DNA from: Roseibacillus ishigakijimensis
GTDB taxonomy: Bacteria; Verrucomicrobiota; Verrucomicrobiia; Verrucomicrobiales; Akkermansiaceae
Reading direction: 5' to 3'
Assembly (NCBI RefSeq): GCF_016595415.1
Contig: NZ_JAENIO010000026.1
Span: 1-57,710 of the forward strand
DNA: 57,710 bases
Below are positions 6,410 to 16,230 of this stretch, in pieces. Numbering within the stretch: the stretch's first letter is position 1; the number at the start of each line of letters is the position of its first letter. The notes under the pieces are model-generated. The model ran no database searches, was not told the origin of the DNA, and worked only from the letters and a program-made list of their open reading frames with translations. Both the position numbers and the translations under genes were made by a program.

Positions 6410-8695
6410 TCAGTCTTCGAGCTCCTTGGCGGTGTAGACCCGGCCATTGCGGCTGGCGGTCTCCTGAGCCACTTTTTCCACCGTGGCCGGCAGCACGAGG
6501 GGCGCGGTATTGGACCACTCGGCGCGCAGATAAGTCATGATATCGGCGATGTTCTCATGGCTGATGGTGGGGTTCATGGCCAGACCGGGCATGGCGGCCA
6601 GAGGGGTGTATTTCTTGCCATTGACGGTGATGGGTCCCTGCAAGCCGTGGAGGAGAATCTTGGCCAGGCGCTCGGGGCTGCCTTCCACCCATTCGGATTC
6701 ATCCAAGGGAGGTCCCAGGTTGGGCAGGCCCTGCCCGTCGGTGCCGTGACAACCCACGCAAGCGGCCGCTCCCAGGTAGAGGGCCTTGCCCCGTTGGAAG
6801 GACTCCAGGTGGGAGCCCTTCAGCCGTTGCTCAGGGGGAATGCTCTGGGCGTTTTTGGCAAAAGCGGTCAGGTAACCGTCGACCTTGGTTTTGGTCTCCG
6901 GGAAGGTGGTCACGTTTTGCTTCAGGAGCCCGGTGGTGACCACGTCGGTGGCGAAGGGGCTGCGGGCGGTCTTTTTGAGGGCGGAGGCAACCTCCGGGAA
7001 GTAGCTGGCCGGCAGAGAGCTGAGAAGGCGGAGGGCATAGGGCGTGGCGACCGATTCCTCGTGGGCGAGGGGGGCGGCGGCTTCCGCCAACTGGGCTCGC
7101 TCTGCGACCGGGAGGGTCAAGGCGGCGGCGAGGGCATGGCACTGCAGGGCGGCGTCGTCCTCCTTGGTCAACAAGGGTTGCAGGTCCGCTGCGGTGAGAG
7201 CCTCCAGGCCTTGCAAGGTCCAGAGGATGTGTAGGCGGGCCAGTTCGTTGTCGTGCTTGGCGAGGCCATTGCGCAGGGCCTCGGCGGTGCCCTCCTCGGC
7301 CCGTTCGATGAGCAGGCGTTGGGCGGTATCACGCCACCAGCCATTGGGATGGGCCAGGGCTTTGAGCAGTTCGTCGCGGGAGGCTGTGGCCAGTTTGGGC
7401 TGCGGTCCGCGAGGAGTGGCGGCGTGGCGGATGCGGTAGATGCGGCCCAGCTCGTAGGCCGGGGCTTGCAAGCCCCGGGACTCGTATTGCGCCCGCAGGT
7501 AGGAGGTCAGGTAGGTCTTGTGTTGGATGATGCCGTGGTAAAAGTCGACAATGTAGAGGGTGCCATCGGGCGCGGTGTGGGCATTCACCGGGCGGAAGCG
7601 CTCGTCGGTGGATGCCAGGAATTCCTGGTCTTTGAAGAGATGCTCGCCCTTGAGGGTGAGCCCGTCAGCAGTGACGCGGGTTGCTTTGACCAGATTGACC
7701 GTTGATTCGGTAGTGAAGGCCAGGTCGCGGTGGCTCTCCGGGAAGTTGTCGCCCCGGTAGAAGGCGAGACCGGCTGCTCCGGTGGTGTTGATCAGCTTGT
7801 GCGTCTTTGGGTCCAGGGTGTCGTTATCATAGCCATTGGCGCGGGAGATGTAGCCGCGATTGACCCCGGGGGTGACCCGGATGGGGAAGACCCGATTGGA
7901 GCCCAGGCGGGCGGCGCTGTTGGGCTTGAACTTGGCGGCAGCAAAGGAATCCAAGGTATCCGGCAGGAGGCGATCCCCGAAGAGGATGGTGGAATTGTTG
8001 TTGTGATACAGGCGGCCGAAGCTGTCCATGGTGATGCCCCATTGCCCGCGGAAGGCGGTGTCGTCCCGGGTCAGTTGGCCGTCTTTCCACAGGTAGCGCT
8101 TATCCGATTTGGCATTGTAGAACCAGTTGTTGAGGTGGCGCATCATGCCATTGGGGCGGTGCTCGACGTTGCCGGAGGGGGCGTATTGATCGTCGATTAG
8201 GCGAGGCTCGCCCGTGCGCTCGATGCCCTCGCGGGGGACGAAGTAGAGGCTGGTGTTGTCGGCTACGAGGGCCCCGTCCTTGACCAAGGTCACTGCCCGG
8301 GGCAGGTGGATTCCGTCCCAGAAGATGGTGCGCTTGTCCACCTGGCCGTCGTCGTCGGTATCCTGCAAAACGGCAATGCGTCCTTGGGGCTTGTCCTCAT
8401 CGTTGCCATCGAGGTCGGGCATGTAGCCGCGCATCTCCACCACCCAGATGTTGCCATTGGCATCGAAGGTCAGGGCGACCGGTTTTTCCACCAGGGGCTC
8501 GGCCGCCACGGGTTCGATGACGTAGCCGTCCGCGACGCGGAAGGTTTTGAGAGCTTGTTCGAGGGTGAGGACCGGGGCGGGCGGAATCAATTCCTCAGGC
8601 ACGACCGGATCCATGTTTTCGTGGTCATCGCGGTTGCCCTGCTGCGCCAACAGCGAGAGGGCGAGAAGAAGTGAGAGAGCGGAAGCAACTTTCAT
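6410..8695 (-). CDS. PVC-type heme-binding dehydrogenase-like protein
   Basis: A 761-residue secreted protein of the kind abundant in Planctomycetota and Verrucomicrobiota. After a signal peptide (MKVASALSLLLALSLLAQQG), residues about 30-430 form a glucose/sorbosone-dehydrogenase-like beta-propeller with a DTDDDGQVDKRT segment and VVEMRGYMPD. A helical HEAT-like part follows, and the C-terminus is a cytochrome c domain with one heme site, C646-VGC-H650, and a downstream methionine-rich segment (AAMPGLAMNP) that can supply the axial ligand. The role is probably periplasmic oxidation of sugars or related compounds with electron transfer to the heme. The ATG at 8695 starts the signal peptide. 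The substrate is unknown. Confidence 0.9.
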   Translation of the reverse strand: MKVASALSLLLALSLLAQQGNRDDHENMDPVVPEELIPPAPVLTLEQALKTFRVADGYVIEPVAAEPLVEKPVALTFDANGNIWVVEMRGYMPDLDGNDEDKPQGRIAVLQDTDDDGQVDKRTIFWDGIHLPRAVTLVKDGALVADNTSLYFVPREGIERTGEPRLIDDQYAPSGNVEHRPNGMMRHLNNWFYNAKSDKRYLWKDGQLTRDDTAFRGQWGITMDSFGRLYHNNNSTILFGDRLLPDTLDSFAAAKFKPNSAARLGSNRVFPIRVTPGVNRGYISRANGYDNDTLDPKTHKLINTTGAAGLAFYRGDNFPESHRDLAFTTESTVNLVKATRVTADGLTLKGEHLFKDQEFLASTDERFRPVNAHTAPDGTLYIVDFYHGIIQHKTYLTSYLRAQYESRGLQAPAYELGRIYRIRHAATPRGPQPKLATASRDELLKALAHPNGWWRDTAQRLLIERAEEGTAEALRNGLAKHDNELARLHILWTLQGLEALTAADLQPLLTKEDDAALQCHALAAALTLPVAERAQLAEAAAPLAHEESVATPYALRLLSSLPASYFPEVASALKKTARSPFATDVVTTGLLKQNVTTFPETKTKVDGYLTAFAKNAQSIPPEQRLKGSHLESFQRGKALYLGAAACVGCHGTDGQGLPNLGPPLDESEWVEGSPERLAKILLHGLQGPITVNGKKYTPLAAMPGLAMNPTISHENIADIMTYLRAEWSNTAPLVLPATVEKVAQETASRNGRVYTAKELED

Positions 8696-8836
8696 TTTGG
8701 CAAGCTTACTCGTCCTCGGGCGCGGGTCTATCTTGTTTTTACCCGTCCTGGGGTTTGCTTGTTGCGCGGGCCTGCTGCCCTTTCCCACTGCCCGCTTGGC
8801 GGGCTCCGCTTTTCGGAATAGTCGAAAGGGCCGGGC

Positions 8837-9616
8837 TCAGTGGGCCCGTTGGCGGTGCCAGCGGTGAAAGTTTTGCTCAAGTTGACGGGCCAGCTGTGGC
8901 GTTGGGCAGGATCGGATTTTTGCCAATTCTTGCAGGCTGATGGGCAGATTGGCGGGGTGATTCTGTTCTGCGGGCAGGGGATGGGTGACGAAGTCGGGCG
9001 GCGGGAGCATGGCGGGGGCGTCGCTCTCCAGGAGAAGGCGGTCGGGTGGAATCTCGCGGTAGGTCTCCCGGAGAAGCGCTTTTCTTTCGTGCAAGAAGAA
9101 ACCATTGAAGGAAAAGTAGGCTCCGAGGCTGGCGAATTCCGCCATCATTTCGCGGCTTCCGGAAAAGGCGTGGATGAGGAAAGGGGGAAGGTGGTCCTGT
9201 TTTTGCAAGAGCGCCAGCAAGGGCCCCCAAGCTTGGAGGCAGTGAATGGTGAGAGGTCTGTCCAGCTCCTTGGCCAAGTCGATTTGAATCTGCAGGCAGT
9301 CGACCTGGGTTGGGAGGTCGTGGGGCTTCTTCCAGCGATCGAGGCCGCATTCCCCAAGGGCGGCATGGGGGGTCTTCGCCAGCAAGTCCCGCAGAGTGCT
9401 GGCCCATTGCGGGGAGCGGTGGGGCACCTCCCAGGGATGGAGGCCGAAGGAGGGCCAGAGTTCGTCGGGATGGTGGGCGCAAAGCTCCCGCACCCGGGGC
9501 CAATCTTCCTCGCAGGTGCCATTGACGAGTTGCCTTTCCACCCCGGCTGCACGTGCGGTTGCCAGAATGGTCTCCGGGTCGGCAAATTGCTGCAGGTGGT
9601 TGTGGGCGTCGATCAT
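8837..9616 (-). CDS. TatD-family metal-dependent hydrolase
   Basis: A 259-residue TIM-barrel hydrolase of normal TatD length. The metal-binding residues are visible in order: D3-A-H5-N-H7 at the N-terminus, the glutamate of GECGLDRWKK, the histidines of TIHCLQAW and IHAFSGS, and the aspartate of LLLESDAP. TatD proteins are metal-dependent deoxyribonucleases that also act in DNA quality control; the exact substrate of this paralogue cannot be told. Its start codon overlaps the mnmH stop as ATGA, so translation is coupled. No functional link between the two is established. Confidence 0.9.
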   Translation of the reverse strand: MIDAHNHLQQFADPETILATARAAGVERQLVNGTCEEDWPRVRELCAHHPDELWPSFGLHPWEVPHRSPQWASTLRDLLAKTPHAALGECGLDRWKKPHDLPTQVDCLQIQIDLAKELDRPLTIHCLQAWGPLLALLQKQDHLPPFLIHAFSGSREMMAEFASLGAYFSFNGFFLHERKALLRETYREIPPDRLLLESDAPAMLPPPDFVTHPLPAEQNHPANLPISLQELAKIRSCPTPQLARQLEQNFHRWHRQRAH

Positions 9617-10659
9617 GGGGCGAGCAGTTGCCGGGTGGCCTTTGCAAAGGTGGTGGGGCTATCGTCAGCCAGCGCAAGCACCGCGTCGGGCTTACGATAG
9701 TTGGAGTCCTTTTCCCCCGCCGCGCGGTAGGCGGGGTCGTAGTGGTCGCGGAGGACGGATTCCAGAAAGGCGGGCCAATCTTTGGCAAGGATGTGCTCAT
9801 GCCAGCGATTGACTTGCTCATTCCCCCGCAGCGGCCGGAGCTTGTCGAGCAGGTTCATCAGTTCCTGGGGATTATCCAGGAAGCGGGGGTAGTCTTGCAG
9901 GAGAAGGCGTGCGCGGTGGGGCAAGGGAAGGCGGACCTCGGTGACCGGGGCCTCCGCGAGCCGTTGCCACAGCGGGGCGGGGAGGTGGCATTGGCCGATG
10001 CGGTTGGACTCGGCCTCGACGAAGATGGGGGAATGAGCCCTCATCGTGGCCAAGGCTTGGTGAAGACGGTTTTCAAAAAGTTTTTGGGAAGGTTGCGGGC
10101 CGAGGTTTCCCAGCAGGGAGCCGCGGTGATTGGCCAGCTGTTCCAAATCGAGCACTTGGGCTCCTGCCCGGGAGAGGTGGTGGAGGAGGCGGGTCTTGCC
10201 GGTGCCGGTCAGGCCCGCGAGGACGTGAAAGTGAAGTCCTCCCCTCGTCAGGCGCTCGTCGCTATCCGCGAGGACAAACTTGCGGTAGGCCTTGTAGCCG
10301 CCTTCCAGCAGGCGGGCCCGCCAGCCTACCGAGCGCAGGATGTGGGCCAGCGAATGGGAGCGCAACCCGCCGCGCCAACAATAGAGCAGGGGCTGGGCGT
10401 GGCGGTCCCACTGCCCTTCCAAAGTGAGCAAATGGTCGGCCGCATTCAGGGAAATGTAGCGGGCCCCCATGATGCGCGCTGCGAAGGGATCCTGCTTGTA
10501 GAGGGTCCCGACCTCGACCCGCTGGGCGGTGGTGAGCACGGGCAGATTGATGGCTCCGGGCAAGTGGTCCTCCGCAAACTCCGGGGGCGTGCGCACATCC
10601 ACGATACTGGAGAATTCCTCCAGAGGGTGGTGCGGAGTGACGGTTTCGATGTCCTGCAT
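9613..10659 (-). CDS. mnmH: tRNA 2-selenouridine synthase
   Basis: A 348-residue protein that replaces sulfur of 2-thiouridine at the wobble base of Lys, Glu and Gln tRNAs with selenium taken from selenophosphate, via a geranylated intermediate. The rhodanese domain (about residues 1-125) keeps the catalytic cysteine C94 in LLYCWRGGLR. A P-loop (GLTGTGKT, residues 149-156) marks the second domain. The start at 10659 (MQDIETVTPH) fits the family's N-terminus; a longer frame adds 24 residues without support. It implies selenophosphate production by SelD elsewhere in the genome. It is translationally coupled to the TatD-family gene. Confidence 0.93.
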   Translation of the reverse strand: MQDIETVTPHHPLEEFSSIVDVRTPPEFAEDHLPGAINLPVLTTAQRVEVGTLYKQDPFAARIMGARYISLNAADHLLTLEGQWDRHAQPLLYCWRGGLRSHSLAHILRSVGWRARLLEGGYKAYRKFVLADSDERLTRGGLHFHVLAGLTGTGKTRLLHHLSRAGAQVLDLEQLANHRGSLLGNLGPQPSQKLFENRLHQALATMRAHSPIFVEAESNRIGQCHLPAPLWQRLAEAPVTEVRLPLPHRARLLLQDYPRFLDNPQELMNLLDKLRPLRGNEQVNRWHEHILAKDWPAFLESVLRDHYDPAYRAAGEKDSNYRKPDAVLALADDSPTTFAKATRQLLAP

Positions 10660-10726
10660 GAGTGAGCGGGAAAAGGACCATGCCACGAATTCCAACTCCC
10701 GCCAATCGCGTGCCGCGAAATTTAAA

Positions 10727-10764
10727 GGCACCCGGCGGATCCTGGGTAGAATCCGTCGGGTGCC
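10727..10764 (-). terminator. Terminator of the LysM gene
   Basis: A 14-bp stem (GGCACCCGGCGGAT/ATCCGTCGGGTGCC, one G-T pair) with a 10-base loop is followed on the minus strand by TTTAAATTT. It lies just after the LysM gene and before mnmH on the same strand, so mnmH needs its own promoter. Confidence 0.8.
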
Positions 10765-10811
10765 ATCTCTGCCTTGCCGTGAGAGAAAGGATCGAACGAG
10801 AGAAGACCAGC

Positions 10812-11663
10812 TCAGTTTTGCTCGGCAGGGGCGGGGGAGTCGTCGCCCGGGACGTAGATGGCGGAGCCTTTGGCCAGCATGGTGGTGGGCTTGAGCGAAA
10901 GAGCATTCAGTTCGTTCAATTCCTTGGTGCTGGTGTGGTGTGCGCTGGCCAAGGCTCCGTAAGAGATTTCTTTGTCAATTTTCACCGTTTTGATGTTGGC
11001 GGGGGGAGCTTGGTCGGCTCCTTCGGCCACGAGCTCGCGGGTCGTTGGCTTTCCGGGAGTGGGCGCGGGTGCGCTCTCTGCCACCGCTGTTGGTTGGGTG
11101 GGGGCCGCTGCGGCGGGCGGTGGCGTGGGAGCCGGGTCTTGCCGGGGGGTGGGGGTCGGCCGGGGCGGGCTGGCCACTGGTGGTTTGGGCTGCTGGCTGG
11201 CGCTGGCGACCTCCGGCTGGGGCGCGGGGGTGGGCTTGGGCGCGGGCTTTTCCTCCTCTTGGGGCGCGGAGCCACTGGTGCGGAGCTTTTGCCCGATGGC
11301 CAGCTTGGCGGGGTCCAGCCCGGGATTGAGCCGGGTCAGCTGGGCCACCGACATGCCGTGCCGGCGGGCGATGGAGTAGAGCGTTTCGCCAGACTTGACG
11401 GTGTGGCTGCCGGTGCTTTGCACCCGGGTGGGCTGGCTGGGCGTGCTGCTGCCGCCGCCTGGCAGAGTGAGGGTCTGCCCGACCCGGAGTTTAGTCGGGT
11501 CGGTGATGCCGTTGGTGGCCATCAATTTCTTGGCCGTGGTCCCGGTCTTCCGCGCGATGGAAGAAAGGGTGTCTCCTGATTTGACCTCGTAGGTCGCCCC
11601 CTGCAGGCTGATGGCCATGAGGGGGAGGAGGGAAAGCTTGAGCAGGCGGGGCAAGGCATTCAT
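10812..11663 (-). CDS. LysM peptidoglycan-binding protein
   Basis: A 283-residue exported protein. After a signal peptide (about 1-22) there are two clear LysM domains, at about 24-68 (YEVKSGDTLSSIARKTG) and 86-130 (HTVKSGETLYSIARRHG). A Pro/Ala/Lys-rich linker of about 85 residues follows, then a third, degenerate LysM-like unit near the C-terminus (SYGALASAHHTSTKELNELN). LysM binds N-acetylglucosamine-containing glycans, so the protein probably sits on peptidoglycan. No catalytic domain is present; it could be an adaptor or cell-wall scaffold. The start at 11663 is the one that begins the signal peptide. Confidence 0.88.
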   Translation of the reverse strand: MNALPRLLKLSLLPLMAISLQGATYEVKSGDTLSSIARKTGTTAKKLMATNGITDPTKLRVGQTLTLPGGGSSTPSQPTRVQSTGSHTVKSGETLYSIARRHGMSVAQLTRLNPGLDPAKLAIGQKLRTSGSAPQEEEKPAPKPTPAPQPEVASASQQPKPPVASPPRPTPTPRQDPAPTPPPAAAAPTQPTAVAESAPAPTPGKPTTRELVAEGADQAPPANIKTVKIDKEISYGALASAHHTSTKELNELNALSLKPTTMLAKGSAIYVPGDDSPAPAEQN

Positions 11664-11740
11664 AACGCGACAGCTTATGACACTCCGCGCTCTTACGGTC
11701 AATTAAGTTTTTAACATTTCCGTAATTTTTCTAAAAACTT

Positions 11741-12445
11741 TTACGGCTCCTCGAATTGCTCCAGCCGCCAGGGGGGCACTTCCTGGAAGGAATCCACCGA
11801 GGTGCGGCCATTGCGGGGATTCTGGTAGGCGATGGCCAGATTGCGAAGGTTGGGCAGCACCTGCCAGGTGGTCGAGCTGACCGGTCGCCACTTGCCCTTC
11901 TCCGACCCGGGGACGAAGATGCGCACGGTTGTTTGGTTGAACTCGTTGGTGTCGGTGGCGATGGGGAGGCGCTCCATTTTGCCGGGGGCGACTGTCTTGT
12001 CATGTTCGCCCAAGGTGATGCGGGTGGGCTCGGGCGCAAGGTTGATGAGGATGGTCTCGCCCAGGGGGAAGTTGTCCTCCCCTTCATCGAGAACCAGCAC
12101 GTTGTAGGGTTGATCAGGCTTACCCGAAGGGATGAAGATCGCCTGCAGGCGGGTGCCTTTGGGGGGAAGTTTTCCTTCTCCGACGGTCTTGAAGCCGCTT
12201 CCGCCTGCTGCGGGGAGGGCGAAGGTCAAGCGATCGCCGCTCACCATGGTTTGAATGGGGTCGGAATAAATGCCGGTGTAGAGAGGAACCGCCACGGGCT
12301 CGGGATTTTCCTTGGAGCCAGTCAGCAACATCACTTCCTTGACGCTGCCCACGCGTTTGAAGCAGAGGGTGCGGAGGGAGACTTCGCGGAGGTCTTGCGC
12401 TCCGAGGAGGCTGGCGAGGGCGAGTAAGAGGGTCAGAATTCTCAT
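11741..12445 (-). CDS. Secreted protein of unknown function
   Basis: A 234-residue protein not assigned to a family. It has a signal peptide (MRILTLLLALASLLGA) and then a mostly beta-rich, single-domain sequence without cysteines in a pattern or catalytic motifs; it ends in a Trp/Glu-rich tail. It begins 33 bp after the stop of the Verru_Chthon cassette protein A gene on the same strand and is likely co-transcribed. That suggests a role with the surface structure to which that protein belongs, but this is inference from position only. Confidence 0.75.
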   Translation of the reverse strand: MRILTLLLALASLLGAQDLREVSLRTLCFKRVGSVKEVMLLTGSKENPEPVAVPLYTGIYSDPIQTMVSGDRLTFALPAAGGSGFKTVGEGKLPPKGTRLQAIFIPSGKPDQPYNVLVLDEGEDNFPLGETILINLAPEPTRITLGEHDKTVAPGKMERLPIATDTNEFNQTTVRIFVPGSEKGKWRPVSSTTWQVLPNLRNLAIAYQNPRNGRTSVDSFQEVPPWRLEQFEEP

Positions 12446-12478
12446 GAATGATTGTGGGTCGGGAATGAGGAGTTGGGA

Positions 12479-15400
12479 TTAAACTTCTTCCTGGGAAAGC
12501 CAGCGGAAGGAGCGGACGACGAAGCGGCGGCCAAAGCGCTCGTTGACTTCGTGTTCGAGGGCGTGCTCGTCGCTGCGGGCGGTCTCGGCGGGTTTGGCAC
12601 CCAGATGGCTTTCGGGCGCGAGGTAGTCGGGCAGGCGCTGCACCACGGCCTCACAAGTGGCGGAAGCCAGGATTTGCCCGGCCTTGTTCTTGGCATCTCC
12701 GTAGGCGCGGATGACGAAGGTGTCTCCCCGCACGGTGAGGGAGTTAGCCAGGCGGTCCAGGAGGTCGCCTTGGGTGAGGTAGACTGCGGCGGCGGACTCG
12801 ACATCACCGAGGGCGGCCTCGGGGTTGGCGTATTCGTAATCCTGCGCTTCGGTCAGGGAAACTTCGCGCTCGGCAAAGATGCCGTCGTTGAGGCCTGCTT
12901 GTTCAATGGCCTGCTGGAGAGCTCCCTGGCGGCTCAGAGGCGAACTGCCATTGTCCAGGCGCCGGTTGACGAATTCGGAGAGGGAGGTGAAAGGGCCGCG
13001 CTCGCGGACCACCTCGACGATGGCTTCGGCGAGGCGCTCCAGTTCATCGGGATCTAGGTGGCGGAAGCCGGTCCACCGCTCCTGGGAGCCCAGAAAGCCG
13101 GCCTTGGGATCCACCGGGCCGCTGGGGCCGTCGAGCAGGCGGGGGAAGGGGGCAAAGGCTTCGAAGAGCTCTTCCTCCATGTTGGTGGGGTCGATGACGG
13201 GCACCTCGCTTTCCCCCCCGGAGGCAAGGACGGCCTTCCACGCCTGCACCGAGGTGGAGTTCACGTTGAAGGGTGCTTTGATCATCTGGAAGGCCGCGCT
13301 GGTGGTCCAGCCTTCCGGGGCCCGGTAGAGCTCCACTGCCGAGTCCTCGCTCTGGCCCACGGGCAGATGCTGCTGGCTGCGGGAATTGAAAGGCACTTTC
13401 TCGCCACTCAGGAAATCGCTGAATTCCTTCTCATCACGCAATCCCGAGAGGAAAAAGTTGTCGTAGAAGGTGTTGTTGGCCAACCAGGAGTGGTCCAGGG
13501 TGTTGTAGTCGAAGTCGCTGCCCCGATCAATGGCCCGATTGGCTGGGATCAAAGGGTGGGCGAAGGACTCGCCGATGGTCTTGGCCGTCATGGGAAAGTG
13601 CCCTGAGGAGGCCAGATTGGCATTGCGGAACTGGGTCAAGTTGGTCGGCGGAGTGCGGGGAATCTCGATCGAGGGGTAGTTGGGGAAGCCGAGATCACTG
13701 GTCCAGCCCGAGAAGAAGAAGGTGCGTGGATCGTCCTTGGACCAGACGTTGATGGTGGCGGGATTGTTGGAGGAACCCGGGCTGCCGATGACGGGGAGGA
13801 AGGAGACCTCCATGGGCATCTTGGCCGGATGGTTCTTGGTGATGTCCATATCCAACACATTGTGGGCAAAGTTGGTATCGCGTCCGGGACGGGTGGCGTA
13901 AAGGGAGTCGTGGGCCGTGCGGGTCGCCATGGTGAAGACCGCGAACTGCTTGGGCGCGGTCCAGCTTTCGATGGGAGTGGTGTGCAAGTTGGGCTGGCTC
14001 AACTCATTGTAACGCCAGTCCTTTTCCCGCAGATAAGGGAAGCTGAATTTGCCAATGACGGGATGCTCTCCTTCCTCGAAGGCTTCGATAAGGCGCTGCT
14101 CCGTTCCATAGGTGTAGCGATAGGCCCCAATGGGCTCTGCCCGGCGCGAGTTGCCAATCTTGGCGGCGATATCGATGGTGAAGCTTTCATGGGGGCGGCC
14201 CCGGCTGTCGAGGGGCACTTTGGGCCGGATTTCCACATTGATGCTGTCGGTGGTGCGCACGCCGAAGACCCCGGTTTTGGCATCGGAGGTGCGACCCGAG
14301 GTGTCGGGATTGAGCCAATCGACCACGAATCCCGAGTTGCCGCTGTTGTAGCCGGGGCGGGTCACGATGGAGTTTGTTAAGTTGCTGCTGCCGGCCGCGT
14401 AGTAGTTGGTGATGCTGGACCAAGTGGTCCCCGGGCGGTGGTTGAGGCCAAAGACCCGGGCTTCTCCCGGCGCCAGGGTGATGGCGCCTCCTTGCGAGGC
14501 GTTGGCACTGGCCGCCAGGGTGCACTCGAAGGTGTCCTCAAAGTTCGCCGTGTGCTCGGTATCAATGTGCATCTTGGAAAGAAGGGCCGGTTCATTGACC
14601 TGCGGCTGGCCGTTGCGGAACATGCGGAAGGCCAAAGGGAGATCCTTGAAGGAAAGAGTCAGCTCATTAACTGTGATCGGCTTGGTGTAAGGATTGTGCA
14701 GAGTGACGACTGGGGTGTAGATCATGTAGACCATTTGGGTGCGGCGGGCGTCGTTGTGGGATTCTGGTATGGTTTTAAGCCAGTTGCCATGGGCTTCATG
14801 ACCGACGAGGGAGAAGACGACATTGACCCGGGAGACGACGGGGAGGAGCAGGTTGCCCTCTGGGGCGACCGGAGCCGGGGTTTGCTCGCGGGTGCGGCGG
14901 TCGATTTCGAAGGGGTTGTAGTCGTCGGGCACGCTGGCGAGCAGCTCGCTGTGGGAGGAGCCGTGTTCTTTATAGAGACGATAGTATTCCCGCAAGGTGC
15001 TCATGTAGGGTTCGGCCGGAGCCAGTGCTTGCTCGTCCTGAGAGTAGGCAAACTTCCCTTCCAGTGGATCAGTTTCGCTTTCGAAGGCCACGGTCAGGTC
15101 TTTTTTGAGTCCGCCTTCCACTGGATTGGAGAGAACGCCCAGGGACCAAGGGGTCAAATCGTTGAAGTGCTCGGCAAAACTCTCGCTATTTCCTGACAAG
15201 AGCGCGCCCTGGCCGAAACTGGCCAGTTTGGCGGCCTCTGCCACCGAGGGGGCGTGCGCAATGGCTTCGAGGGTCTCCGGGCTCTGGCGGGCTGGGTTGC
15301 GCAAGCGATCGCGACCGACTTCGCTCTCGCTGGTGTTGTTGACTGCGAGTTGCTCTTCTTCCGGCAGATCGAAGCGCGCTTTTACGCTCTCGTCCACGGT

Positions 15401-15961
15401 GGTCCAAGCCACTCCACCCCGTCCTTGATTGAGCGAAATCACGCGAGCGGTTACCTGATCGGAACTCTCGCCTGTGGGGAGCTGAAAGAGAGGGGTGCTC
15501 TGATTACTGCGATCCAAGACTTCTTCAGGGTTGGGCTCGCGACCGAAGGAGTCCGAGTTAAGCCAGGTGATGAACTCTCCATCTGCTGTGGCCGAACTCT
15601 GGGGCGAGCGCTTGCTGCCATCCAGGTCTTGCCCACCATTGGGATCGAGGGCCAGCGATTCCCAGACGCCGGTCACTACTTGGGATTCTCCCGCGTTCAG
15701 CAAGTTGGCGGGAGCCGTGATTCGTTGGTCCGGTCCGGCGGCCTCTTGCAGCTGTCCCAGCGCCAATTGCAAAGCCAGCCGGGCATTGGCCTGGGCCTCC
15801 AGGCGGGCTTGTTCGGAGTTGCTCGACCGCAAAACGGTGGAAGACAGACTGAGAATGCCGACCGCAATGAGCGAGAGTAGCACCATCATCGTCACGGTGA
15901 CGATGAGAGAAAAGCCGGGATCGTTCTGGTGGGCGGTCCGGGGGAAGGTGGAGGTCTTCAT
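12479..15961 (-). CDS. Verru_Chthon cassette protein A
   Basis: A 1160-residue protein of the family defined in Verrucomicrobiota as cassette protein A. The N-terminus resembles type IV pilin or pseudopilin signals: a short basic leader, G16 followed by FSLIVTVTMMVLLSLIAVG. There is no glutamate at mature position 5. A helical stretch with many Gln and Ala (SEQARLEAQANARLALQLAL) follows, as in large minor pilins of the PilX/GspK kind. The long body contains WS, RP and NP-rich segments and ends in a compact domain with ANRAIDRGSDFDYN further upstream. It probably forms part of a pilus- or secretin-like surface assembly. The usual B, C and D cassette partners are not next to it. Confidence 0.88.
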   Translation of the reverse strand: MKTSTFPRTAHQNDPGFSLIVTVTMMVLLSLIAVGILSLSSTVLRSSNSEQARLEAQANARLALQLALGQLQEAAGPDQRITAPANLLNAGESQVVTGVWESLALDPNGGQDLDGSKRSPQSSATADGEFITWLNSDSFGREPNPEEVLDRSNQSTPLFQLPTGESSDQVTARVISLNQGRGGVAWTTVDESVKARFDLPEEEQLAVNNTSESEVGRDRLRNPARQSPETLEAIAHAPSVAEAAKLASFGQGALLSGNSESFAEHFNDLTPWSLGVLSNPVEGGLKKDLTVAFESETDPLEGKFAYSQDEQALAPAEPYMSTLREYYRLYKEHGSSHSELLASVPDDYNPFEIDRRTREQTPAPVAPEGNLLLPVVSRVNVVFSLVGHEAHGNWLKTIPESHNDARRTQMVYMIYTPVVTLHNPYTKPITVNELTLSFKDLPLAFRMFRNGQPQVNEPALLSKMHIDTEHTANFEDTFECTLAASANASQGGAITLAPGEARVFGLNHRPGTTWSSITNYYAAGSSNLTNSIVTRPGYNSGNSGFVVDWLNPDTSGRTSDAKTGVFGVRTTDSINVEIRPKVPLDSRGRPHESFTIDIAAKIGNSRRAEPIGAYRYTYGTEQRLIEAFEEGEHPVIGKFSFPYLREKDWRYNELSQPNLHTTPIESWTAPKQFAVFTMATRTAHDSLYATRPGRDTNFAHNVLDMDITKNHPAKMPMEVSFLPVIGSPGSSNNPATINVWSKDDPRTFFFSGWTSDLGFPNYPSIEIPRTPPTNLTQFRNANLASSGHFPMTAKTIGESFAHPLIPANRAIDRGSDFDYNTLDHSWLANNTFYDNFFLSGLRDEKEFSDFLSGEKVPFNSRSQQHLPVGQSEDSAVELYRAPEGWTTSAAFQMIKAPFNVNSTSVQAWKAVLASGGESEVPVIDPTNMEEELFEAFAPFPRLLDGPSGPVDPKAGFLGSQERWTGFRHLDPDELERLAEAIVEVVRERGPFTSLSEFVNRRLDNGSSPLSRQGALQQAIEQAGLNDGIFAEREVSLTEAQDYEYANPEAALGDVESAAAVYLTQGDLLDRLANSLTVRGDTFVIRAYGDAKNKAGQILASATCEAVVQRLPDYLAPESHLGAKPAETARSDEHALEHEVNERFGRRFVVRSFRWLSQEEV

Positions 15962-16230
15962 GGCTCGATAAATGGCGAGTGGTTTGAGTTGTCAGGATTG
16001 GGTAATCCGGTCTTCGTTTGTTAAAATTGCCCTAAAGCTGCGATTTGTAAATACAAAAAATGCACAGTGTTCAGGCTAGATGTGCCAACTATTTTGAGCA
16101 ATCAACGTGCCTACCTCTTTTGTTTATCCGACTAAAATGTTAATTTATTCTCCAATAATCGATTCTGATGGTTGAAGGGTAGGGGATTTTTGCTGCCAAG
16201 GCTGGTGGGAATTGTTAGTTTTCAGGAAGA
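15962..16230. promoter_or_regulatory. AT-rich divergent promoter region
   Basis: This 269-bp gap between the divergent Verru_Chthon and AAA ATPase genes is far richer in A+T than its surroundings. It holds a perfect inverted repeat TTTGTA/TACAAA at 16044-16057 and several AT-rich hexamers that could be promoter elements for both directions. On the plus side AGGAAG lies a few bases before the ATPase start. I see no open frame or RNA gene in it. Confidence 0.5.
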
